Shown here: positions 1-4,819 of the stretch, one piece after another
Position numbering within the stretch: position 1 is the stretch's first letter
Layout: each line of letters starts with the position of its first letter
Assembly: GCA_002320285.1 (NCBI GenBank)
Contig: DCKE01000012.1
Location: 1 to 11,253 of the forward strand
Length of the DNA stretch: 11,253 bases
Direction: 5' to 3'
From: Flavobacteriaceae bacterium UBA1682
Lineage (GTDB): Bacteria; Bacteroidota; Bacteroidia; Flavobacteriales; Flavobacteriaceae
Program-made: the position numbers and the translations under genes
The notes under the pieces: model-generated
What the model was told of the DNA's origin: nothing
Seen by the model: the letters and a program-made list of their open reading frames with translations, nothing else
Databases searched by the model: none

Positions 1-1344
1 TCGTATATCGCCAAATACAATACCGATGGAGTATTTCAATGGAAAAAAGCTCTACAAGGCGAGGTAAATCAGTTTAATTATGATTCGAGTATGCATAAAA
101 TCCTAATCGACAGTAAAGACAATATTCACTTTATAGTCGGACTAACTGAGGGTGTTCATTTGGATAAAAAGGTTACGGTTGCTCAAGGTAAATACCAGCT
201 TTTTTTGGTTCAAATGAATTCGAGTACCCAAGTTTTTGAAAAAATCATGTTGTTGCCAACCGAGGGTTTTTTAGTACAACCGAGTATACAGTTTAATTTG
301 GATGAAAAACTCGGACGTTATTATATCTCGGGTTTTCGCTCGTGGGTTAATGTTGATGAAAATGTTGCACTGAGTTACCAGGGCACAGCCTTTACCAAAA
401 ACGCTTATATCTTGGCTATAGACGCCAAAACGGGTGCGGAGTTATGGCGTCGTGAAATGGATTCGGGTGCTCTAGACGATTGTCGTATTTACGATCTGGA
501 TATCGACAGTAATGGCGATTTGTTTATTGGAGGTAAATTTTCTAGAAGTTCTGCCAATGGTGGAGCTGTGGTAAAAATCTTTAACCCTAAAAATCCCACT
601 TTAAATCCGTATACATTTAAATTGAATATTATAGGTAATATGCCGTTTATCGCCAAAATCAATAGTAATGGCGATGTTATATGGGCGAGAACTCCTACGG
701 GTTATAATTGGAGTACTGCAATAACTGGCGAGTATCATGGATTTGGTGTTGCCATAAACGGTGATGAGGTGGCTTTGGCGACTAATGGTAGTAATACAAT
801 ATGGGATGATTTTCAAATAGATCGACCTGTAAATCATAAAGCGGATCCGATGTTGGTTCGTTTTAATAAAAAGACAGGTACAGTATTGGGTATGCACGAT
901 ATAATGGGATTACACCGCTCTTATCAAATGATGACTACTGTGGAAACGGATAGGGATGGTAATTACGTCGTGGGAGGTTCTATGGAAGGCAGTCTTTTTA
1001 CCGATAATGACAACGGTATTGAGATCTTATATGGCAACGGGCATTACGATTTTTATGTTGCAAAATTAGCCGCAGGACCCTGTGGAACAAATCTGAGTAC
1101 CGAAACCTTTAATCCTGTAGGGCTACAGCTGTATCCCAATCCGACTAAGGGTCTGGTCAATATAGTCAGTGAGGAACTGCTTCAAAGTTATGTGATACAC
1201 AATCTATTGGGTCAGCAAGTTCAAAATGGATTGTTTGTCGGAAGTTCTCAGGTGAATATGCAAGACTTGGCTGCAGGTACGTATTTTATTACGATTCACA
1301 CCCAACAGGGAACTGATAAAACTTTAAAAGTGGTAAAAAAGTAA
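1..1344 (+). CDS. Secreted beta-propeller-like protein with type IX secretion C-terminal sorting domain (5' end missing)
   Basis: The reading frame is open from base 1, so the gene begins upstream of the window; an internal ATG at 91 is not a convincing start because the codons before it (SYIAKYNTDGVFQWKKAL) already read as the same repeat type. 447 codons are visible. The body contains several strands of the form 'xxAKxNxxGxxxW' (for example IAKYNTDGVFQWKK, FIAKINSNGDVIWAR) and D-x-D/N-G turns, as in SBBP/PQQ-like beta-propeller repeats. The last 74 residues (about 374-447) form a typical type-A sorting domain: LYPNPTKG, then an INLLGQ-like strand (IHNLLGQQV), L-AAGTYF and a basic VVKK end. 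Such proteins carry an N-terminal signal peptide (outside the window), cross the outer membrane through the type IX system and have the domain removed, ending up secreted or surface-bound. The ligand or enzymatic role cannot be read from what is here. Ends 24 bp from the convergent smpB stop. Confidence 0.85.
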   Translation, partial: SYIAKYNTDGVFQWKKALQGEVNQFNYDSSMHKILIDSKDNIHFIVGLTEGVHLDKKVTVAQGKYQLFLVQMNSSTQVFEKIMLLPTEGFLVQPSIQFNLDEKLGRYYISGFRSWVNVDENVALSYQGTAFTKNAYILAIDAKTGAELWRREMDSGALDDCRIYDLDIDSNGDLFIGGKFSRSSANGGAVVKIFNPKNPTLNPYTFKLNIIGNMPFIAKINSNGDVIWARTPTGYNWSTAITGEYHGFGVAINGDEVALATNGSNTIWDDFQIDRPVNHKADPMLVRFNKKTGTVLGMHDIMGLHRSYQMMTTVETDRDGNYVVGGSMEGSLFTDNDNGIEILYGNGHYDFYVAKLAAGPCGTNLSTETFNPVGLQLYPNPTKGLVNIVSEELLQSYVIHNLLGQQVQNGLFVGSSQVNMQDLAAGTYFITIHTQQGTDKTLKVVKK

Positions 1345-1368
1345 ACAATTAAATAACTGACTTAAGTA

Positions 1369-1821
1369 TTAAAACGCTTTTTTAATTCGATCGATATCTC
1401 TTTGATTATCACGGTCTTTAATGCTATCTCTTTTGTCGTAATTCTTTTTACCTTTACATAGGCCGATTTCCAATTTAGCCAATCCTTTTTCGTTAGTAAA
1501 TAAGCGAAGAGGAATGATGGTCAGACCTTTGTTCTGAACGCTCTTTAAAAGGCTTTTAAGCTCTTTCTTGTTTAGCAGTAACTTGCGTTCCGTTTTTGGT
1601 TTATGATTGAAGTGCTTGCTAAATGCATATTCTTCTATATGGGTGTTGATCGCGAATAATTCGTGACCCTGAAATTCGCAAAAACTTTCTGTGATACCCG
1701 CTTTGCCTAAGCGTATTGATTTGATTTCGCTTCCAGCCAGTACCATACCAGCAGTATATTTTTCGAGGATTTCATAGTCGTACCTCGCTCGTTTATTTAA
1801 AATGTTTACTGTTTTTTGCAT
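1369..1821 (-). CDS. smpB: SsrA-binding protein SmpB (trans-translation)
   Basis: SmpB binds tmRNA and brings it to stalled ribosomes, so that the nascent peptide is tagged and the ribosome released. The 150-residue product has the full family length and signature: NKRARYDYEILE (9-20), LAGSEIKSIRLGKA (28-41), ESFCEF, a central RKLLLNKKEL (79-88), TIIPLRLF (101-108), then LCKGKKNYDKR (121-131) leading into the basic C-terminal tail that becomes helical in the mRNA channel. The oligonucleotide-binding beta-barrel core appears intact. The ATG at 1821 is the only sensible start since the conserved N-terminus follows it directly. It is convergent with the secreted protein gene and no partner gene shares its transcript. 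A TAnnTTTG box lies only 4 bases upstream of the ATG (see separate entry). Nothing is missing or odd in the protein. Confidence 0.97.
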   Translation of the reverse strand: MQKTVNILNKRARYDYEILEKYTAGMVLAGSEIKSIRLGKAGITESFCEFQGHELFAINTHIEEYAFSKHFNHKPKTERKLLLNKKELKSLLKSVQNKGLTIIPLRLFTNEKGLAKLEIGLCKGKKNYDKRDSIKDRDNQRDIDRIKKAF

Positions 1822-1825
1822 AAAA

Positions 1826-1833
1826 CAAATGTA
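1826..1833 (-). promoter_or_regulatory. Possible -7 promoter box of smpB (TACATTTG)
   Basis: On the minus strand TACATTTG matches the Bacteroidota -7 consensus TAnnTTTG exactly. The only upstream TTG (1848-1850) is 14 nt away, shorter than the usual 17-23. The box ends 4 bases before the smpB ATG, so transcription from it would give a leaderless or nearly leaderless mRNA. Chance match in A/T-rich DNA is possible. Confidence 0.35.
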
Positions 1834-1855
1834 GTAAAAAAAAATTGCAAAATTT

Positions 1856-1935
1856 ATCTATTTGTCTATACTGACATCAACATATCTCAGTATAGAGATA
1901 TTGGTGTATAGACGCATTTAACTATTGATTATTCT
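1856..1935. repeat. Degenerate 8-bp tandem repeat, left block
   Basis: Read in steps of eight from 1856, nine of the ten units carry AT at positions 5-6, for example gtctATac (1864), tgacATca (1872), cagtATag (1888), gtgtATag (1904) and aactATtg (1920). The same phase rule holds in the larger array between the two tRNA genes, so this is probably an older, more decayed block of the same satellite. It also contains an inverted repeat: GTCTATAC at 1864-1871 pairs with GTATAGAC at 1907-1914, and ATATCTC (1883-1889) with GAGATAT (1895-1901). Confidence 0.5.
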
Positions 1936-1936
1936 C

Positions 1937-1968
1937 AAAAAAAAAACAGACCATAAATGGTCTGTTTT
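1937..1968 (-). terminator. Intrinsic terminator of tRNA-Tyr copy 1
   Basis: On the minus strand CAGACCA, loop TTTA and TGGTCTG form a perfect 7-bp stem directly after the tRNA, followed by ten T residues. The stem can be extended by A-T pairs at its base. It starts within a few bases of the mature 3' end. Confidence 0.8.
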
Positions 1969-1969
1969 G

Positions 1970-2050
1970 TGGGGAGAGTAGGATTCGAACCTACGAAGGT
2001 TTCCCAACGGATTTACAGTCCGTCCTCGTTGGCCGCTTGAGTATCTCCCC
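1970..2050 (-). tRNA. tRNA-Tyr (anticodon GTA), copy 1
   Basis: A complete type II tRNA of 81 nt. The acceptor GGGGAGA (2044-2050) pairs with TCTCCCC, the discriminator base is A (complement of 1970), the anticodon arm is ACGGA-CTGTAAA-TCCGT with anticodon GTA, there is a long variable arm as expected for bacterial tyrosine tRNA, and the T arm is GTAGG-TTCGAAT-CCTAC. CCA is not encoded. The gene has its own promoter and terminator. Its sequence is identical to the second copy at 2584-2664. Confidence 0.97.
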
Positions 2051-2082
2051 AGTAAGCGACTCGCCTATGTTTTTCAACGGTG

Positions 2083-2112
2083 CAAATATACAGTACTTTT
2101 CGTTATTTGCAA
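2083..2112 (-). promoter_or_regulatory. Promoter of tRNA-Tyr copy 1 (TTG-N19-TATATTTG)
   Basis: On the minus strand TTG (2110-2112), a 19-nt spacer and TATATTTG (2083-2090) match the -33/-7 pattern used by the Bacteroidota primary sigma factor. The expected start lies about 25 nt before the mature tRNA 5' end at 2050. Confidence 0.7.
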
Positions 2113-2216
2113 GTGTTTACAGTTAATATATGTTGTAATTTTTATTTTTTTATAAAGTATTTTTGTAAGGGTAAAGAGTATCAGTTAATTAGTGGTTACG
2201 CTAATTCGCTTATCCT

Positions 2217-2346
2217 CGTATCAGCATGCCAAAGCCTATTTGCTTATACGCACATACGCGAATTCGCCCTTACACGTAAAAAGGGAGCGACCTTACAACT
2301 AATCTTTTTGTAAGCCTATTTGCCCATACGCGTATTCGTCCATCAG
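2217..2346. repeat. 130-bp direct repeat, unit 1
   Basis: It is followed head to tail by unit 2 with an exact period of 130 bp. By eye the two differ at four positions (three close together near the start, one at the GTAAG/ATAAG site). The unit is 16 octamers plus a 2-nt slip, so it is a recent amplification of an older octamer array. Confidence 0.9.
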
Positions 2347-2476
2347 CGTATCAGCATAAAAAAGCCTATTTGCTTATACGCACATACGCGAATTCGCCCT
2401 TACACGTAAAAAGGGAGCGACCTTACAACTAATCTTTTTATAAGCCTATTTGCCCATACGCGTATTCGTCCATCAG
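2347..2476. repeat. 130-bp direct repeat, unit 2
   Basis: The second, adjacent copy of the 130-bp unit, about 97 percent identical to unit 1 by eye. It runs straight into the cleanest part of the octamer array (2476-2539). Confidence 0.9.
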
Positions 2477-2549
2477 CCCATCAGCGTATCAACCCATCAG
2501 CCCATCAGCGTATCTGCCTATAGACACAGTATCCCATTGAGTTTTAGCC

Positions 2550-2582
2550 AAAAAAAAAACAGACCATAAATGATCTGTTTTT
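2550..2582 (-). terminator. Intrinsic terminator of tRNA-Tyr copy 2
   Basis: The same hairpin as after copy 1, but with one change: the minus-strand arms are CAGATCA and TGGTCTG around a TTTA loop. In RNA from the minus strand the change gives a U-G wobble and keeps the 7-bp stem; in plus-strand RNA it would be an A-C mismatch. Ten T residues follow on the minus strand. Confidence 0.75.
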
Positions 2583-2583
2583 G

Positions 2584-2664
2584 TGGGGAGAGTAGGATTC
2601 GAACCTACGAAGGTTTCCCAACGGATTTACAGTCCGTCCTCGTTGGCCGCTTGAGTATCTCCCC
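2584..2664 (-). tRNA. tRNA-Tyr (anticodon GTA), copy 2
   Basis: Base-for-base identical to the tRNA at 1970-2050 over all 81 nt: the same GTA anticodon, long variable arm, discriminator A and no encoded CCA. It has its own promoter and terminator and should be transcribed independently. Confidence 0.97.
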
Positions 2665-2696
2665 AGTAAGCGACTCGCCTATGTCTTTCAACGGTG

Positions 2697-2726
2697 CAAA
2701 TATAAGGCTGTTTTTCGATTCTACAA
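2697..2726 (-). promoter_or_regulatory. Promoter of tRNA-Tyr copy 2 (TTG-N19-TATATTTG)
   Basis: On the minus strand TTG (2724-2726), a 19-nt spacer and TATATTTG (2697-2704). The spacing equals that of copy 1 although the spacer and -33 flank are largely different in sequence, since the close similarity ends at the -7 box. This suggests both promoters are kept functional. Confidence 0.7.
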
Positions 2727-2739
2727 GGGTTACAGAGAT

Positions 2740-2777
2740 TTTTTTTAAAAATAATTAACAGCAAATACTTAACTGTT
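2740..2777 (-). terminator. Weak possible terminator downstream of kdsA
   Basis: On the minus strand AACAG (2773-2777) can pair with CTGTT (2757-2761) across an 11-nt loop, followed by an A/T-rich stretch with five T residues. The stem is only 5 bp, so this is a weak candidate. Confidence 0.25.
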
Positions 2778-2817
2778 TGAGTATTAAATTTGTAAGAAAA
2801 ATCTTTTTTAAACCTTT

Positions 2818-3636
2818 CTAGAATTGAATTACGGTTTGACGTATCGCTACCAATTTTTTCATTAAATCTTCGAAATAATCCAAATGAAGCATATTGGCTC
2901 CATCGCTTTTAGCATGTGCTGGGTCAAAATGAGTTTCTATAAAGATTCCATCAACGCCAACGGCAATTCCCGCTTTGGCAACGGTTTCAATTAAATCGGG
3001 TCTTCCTCCTGTAACTCCAGAAGATTGATTGGGTTGTTGTAACGAGTGTGTAATGTCTAACACGGTTGTTGCATATTGTTGCATGGTTGGTATCCCACGA
3101 TAATCTACAATCATATCTTGGTAGCCAAACATGGTTCCACGGTCGGTAATCATGACGTTTTCGTTGGCGCAATCCAATACTTTTTGCACGGCGTGTTTCA
3201 TGCTTTCCGGGCTCATGAATTGACCTTTTTTCAAATTGATGGTCTTTCCGGTTTTGGCCGCTGCGACTACTAAGTCGGTTTGACGTACCAAAAAGGCTGG
3301 AATCTGTAAAATATCTACATACTGAGCGGCCATAGCTGCATCGGAATTTTCGTGTATATCCGTTACGGTAGGTACATTAAAAGCTTCTCCCACTTTTTGA
3401 ATGATTTTAAGAGCTTTTTCATCACCAATTCCAGTAAAACTATCTATTCTCGAACGGTTGGCTTTTTTGAATGAACCTTTAAATACAAAAGGAATCTTTA
3501 AATCGTCGGTAATGCGAACTAAACGCTCGGCAATTTTAAAGGCCATTTCTTCACTTTCAATGGCACATGGTCCAGCGAGTAAAAAGAAATTACCACTGTC
3601 TGTATTTTTTATTAAGGGGATGTTATTGATATCCAT
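2818..3636 (-). CDS. kdsA: 3-deoxy-8-phosphooctulonate (Kdo-8-P) synthase KdsA
   Basis: Condenses phosphoenolpyruvate with D-arabinose-5-phosphate to Kdo-8-phosphate, the first committed step towards the Kdo sugar of lipopolysaccharide; cytoplasmic. From the ATG at 3636 the product has 272 residues, the usual length. A TTG eight codons upstream (3660) also keeps the frame open, but it lies inside the likely -7 box, so the ATG is preferred. Visible family motifs: LLAGPCAIES (19-28), FKGSFKKANRSR (52-63), IPAFLVRQTDL (112-122), NLKKGQFMSP (134-143), DRGTMFGY (165-172), DITHSLQQP (194-202) and ETHFDPAHAKSDGANML (234-250). Cys24, His197, Glu234 and Asp245 occupy the positions of the metal ligands of the metal-dependent class; the metal-independent E. 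coli type has Asn in place of the Cys. It lies downstream of the DUF4199 gene in the same direction, 41 bp apart, but with its own promoter box. Confidence 0.96.
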   Translation of the reverse strand: MDINNIPLIKNTDSGNFFLLAGPCAIESEEMAFKIAERLVRITDDLKIPFVFKGSFKKANRSRIDSFTGIGDEKALKIIQKVGEAFNVPTVTDIHENSDAAMAAQYVDILQIPAFLVRQTDLVVAAAKTGKTINLKKGQFMSPESMKHAVQKVLDCANENVMITDRGTMFGYQDMIVDYRGIPTMQQYATTVLDITHSLQQPNQSSGVTGGRPDLIETVAKAGIAVGVDGIFIETHFDPAHAKSDGANMLHLDYFEDLMKKLVAIRQTVIQF

Positions 3637-3657
3637 TATTGGTCTGTTTTGTACTAT

Positions 3658-3665
3658 CAAAGATA
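3658..3665 (-). promoter_or_regulatory. -7 promoter box of kdsA (TATCTTTG)
   Basis: On the minus strand TATCTTTG matches TAnnTTTG exactly, 21 bases before the chosen ATG, giving a leader of about 15 nt. No TTG lies at the right distance for a -33 element. It lies between the end of the DUF4199 gene and kdsA, so kdsA can be expressed alone. Confidence 0.5.
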
Positions 3666-3677
3666 GTGAATTTTCAA

Positions 3678-4166
3678 TTATTTTTTGACGTTTTTCGTTT
3701 GAATAAAATAAGCCACTGCAGCAGAGGTAACAACCCCTAACGAAAGGTTGTTGTAGGCGCCTTGTCTCAAATAGTTGTCAAATGAAAAATACGTGGTTGC
3801 CGTTTCCAGATCCATACTGCCTTTGGTTACAATAACCGCGGCTAGCTTACTAAAGAATTCCGGGGAAATCTGCGTATAAGTAATATATTGAACCAACGGA
3901 AAGAAAATCGTTATCATCAAGGTTAAAACCATACCCGAAAAGAAAGCTTGTTTCCAAGTGACAATGGAATTAAAAAAGTGTTTTTTCTTTTCTTTTAAGG
4001 CGAGTATATATACCGCGATTAGGATGACAGAAAACAAATTGGTAAACAAAATCTGAATTCCGATTTTTTCGTCGTGATATCCCAGGGTTTTTTCTAAATA
4101 CATCCAGGCTATCGCTAAAACAGTACTGATCGCAGCCCATTTGAATTCAATAGAATAGTTTTTCAT
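3678..4166 (-). CDS. DUF4199 family membrane protein
   Basis: A 162-residue hydrophobic protein of the DUF4199 type, a family widespread in Bacteroidota and of unknown function. Four membrane segments can be seen, at about residues 9-24, 36-57, 76-97 and 140-155, with a basic loop EKKKHFF (59-65) between the second and third that should face the cytoplasm. The third segment is followed by ITYTQISPEFF and a loop with the VTKGSMD stretch, typical of the family. The ATG at 4166 follows a TAnnTTTG box at suitable distance. It is upstream of kdsA and divergent from sixA across 164 bp. No catalytic residues are evident. The family assignment rests on overall pattern and is less certain than the membrane topology. 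Confidence 0.8.
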   Translation of the reverse strand: MKNYSIEFKWAAISTVLAIAWMYLEKTLGYHDEKIGIQILFTNLFSVILIAVYILALKEKKKHFFNSIVTWKQAFFSGMVLTLMITIFFPLVQYITYTQISPEFFSKLAAVIVTKGSMDLETATTYFSFDNYLRQGAYNNLSLGVVTSAAVAYFIQTKNVKK

Positions 4167-4188
4167 GCTCAGGTTTTTAATAAAAAAT

Positions 4189-4196
4189 CAAAATTA
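4189..4196 (-). promoter_or_regulatory. Possible -7 promoter box of the DUF4199 gene (TAATTTTG)
   Basis: On the minus strand TAATTTTG fits TAnnTTTG and lies 22 bases before the ATG. A T-rich stretch, TTT rather than TTG, is at the -33 position 19 nt upstream. The region is very A/T-rich, so chance agreement is possible. Confidence 0.4.
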
Positions 4197-4255
4197 AACT
4201 AATTATCTCGTTATAAAAAAATAAAGTTCTAATGTGTTTTTCAACTAAAATTGAT

Positions 4256-4263
4256 TATATTTA
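4256..4263 (+). promoter_or_regulatory. Weak candidate -7 box for the sixA-ppk1-ppx operon (TATATTTA)
   Basis: The best match to TAnnTTTG upstream of sixA has A in place of the final G and no clear TTG at -33. It would give a leader of roughly 60 nt. No other better box was found in 4167-4330. Confidence 0.2.
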
Positions 4264-4330
4264 AAGGAATAAAAAAAGAAATTACCTACGAGATTGTCAT
4301 TATAATAGTAGAAAACTTAAAATTATACCG

Positions 4331-4819
4331 ATGATGAAATTAATTTTAATAAGACATGCAAAATCCAGTTGGAATACTCCAGTTCAGGATCACGATAGAC
4401 CTTTATCTAAAAAGGGAATTAATGACGCTCATATCGTTTCGGACAAACTTGCGGAAAAGTTACCGAAAACCTCTATAATTTGGACCAGTACAGCAAAAAG
4501 AGCGCGGGAAACGGCGGTTATTTTTGCACAAAATTTTCTAATACCGCTGGAATCAATAATCCAAAAACCGGAATTATACACTTTTGAACCAGCGGAATTA
4601 GAAAAAATCATAAAAACTTGTGAAAATGCTCATTCCAACCTAATTCTTTTCGGGCACAATGATGCTATAACGAAATTTGTTAATAAATTTGGAGACCTTT
4701 CGATTGAGAATGTACCCACTAGTGGCGTGGTTGAAATTGATTTCGATACTGATCAGTGGAGCAAAATCTCGAAAGGTAAAGTTGTGCAAACTATTTTCCC
4801 AAGAGATTTACAAGTATGA
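4331..4819 (+). CDS. sixA: SixA-like phosphohistidine phosphatase (histidine phosphatase superfamily)
   Basis: A small cytoplasmic phosphatase of the branch-2-like SixA group, which in other bacteria removes phosphate from histidine residues. The 162-residue product opens with LILIRHAKSSW, where Arg8-His9 form the RHG-type motif with the nucleophilic His9; DHDRPLSKKG (20-29) follows, then STAKRARET (53-61) with the phosphate-binding Arg59, ELYTFE (81-86), and LFGHND (106-111) with the second catalytic His109. The end NVPTSGVVEIDFD is usual for Bacteroidota members. Two ATGs stand in tandem at 4331 and 4334; either may be used. Its TGA overlaps the ppk1 ATG (ATGA at 4816-4819), so translation is coupled. 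PPK1 itself works through a phosphohistidine, which makes it a plausible substrate, though that is inference. Confidence 0.9.
   Translation: MMKLILIRHAKSSWNTPVQDHDRPLSKKGINDAHIVSDKLAEKLPKTSIIWTSTAKRARETAVIFAQNFLIPLESIIQKPELYTFEPAELEKIIKTCENAHSNLILFGHNDAITKFVNKFGDLSIENVPTSGVVEIDFDTDQWSKISKGKVVQTIFPRDLQV

Larger units (their letters stand above)
1937..2090. repeat. 154-bp duplicated tRNA-Tyr cassette, copy 1
   Basis: This stretch (terminator, tRNA, leader and -7 box) recurs at 2550-2704. I see only three differences: one substitution in the terminator stem, one extra T after the stem in copy 2, and T versus C at 2071/2685. The similarity stops exactly at the -7 box on one side and at the A-run on the other. 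Confidence 0.9.
2176..2539. repeat. Degenerate 8-bp tandem repeat array between the two tRNA-Tyr genes
   Basis: The 533-bp gap between the two tRNA genes has no credible gene. Most of it can be read in steps of eight with the rough consensus GCNNATNC/GCNNATCA. The cleanest block is 2444-2539, where 11 of 12 consecutive units have AT at positions 5-6 (gcccATac 2452, gcgtATtc 2460, gcccATca 2476 and 2500, gcgtATca 2484, gcctATag 2516). Other clear runs are 2234-2273 and 2314-2353. A 40-bp portion of the unit (2274-2313) is decayed but keeps the eight-base phase. Perfect palindromes such as ATACGCGTAT (2326-2335) arise where two units meet. The function is unknown. Frames open through it have no protein-like composition. 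Confidence 0.75.
2550..2704. repeat. 155-bp duplicated tRNA-Tyr cassette, copy 2
   Basis: The partner of 1937-2090, in the same orientation, offset by 614 bp across the tRNA. It contains the second tRNA-Tyr with its terminator and -7 box. Confidence 0.9.

Noticed and set aside
91..1344. Complete secreted protein gene starting at the ATG at 91
   Set aside because: The frame is open to base 1 and the upstream codons continue the propeller repeat; no signal peptide follows the ATG at 91, so the gene is cut by the window edge.
2080..2313. Open frame of 77 codons on the plus strand between the tRNA genes
   Set aside because: It runs from the tRNA promoter through the octamer array and the first 130-bp unit; it has no family motif and its frame is explained by the repeat.
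2217..2476. CRISPR array
   Set aside because: Units are 130 bp, directly adjacent and nearly identical over their full length, with no spacers and no cas genes nearby.
1937..2704. Integrated element using tRNA-Tyr as attachment site, with the second tRNA as the other end
   Set aside because: Both copies are complete tRNAs with promoters, and the 460 bp between them hold only satellite repeats, with no integrase or cargo gene.
2570..2758. Open frame of 62 codons on the plus strand over the second tRNA
   Set aside because: It covers the antisense strand of tRNA-Tyr and its promoter; frames of this type over tRNA genes are common false calls.
3637..3660. Earlier TTG start for kdsA at 3660
   Set aside because: It coincides with the TATCTTTG promoter box, and the ATG at 3636 gives the usual family length.
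3401..3688. Open frame of 95 codons antisense to kdsA
   Set aside because: It lies opposite a strongly conserved gene and its codons mirror the kdsA frame; no independent support.
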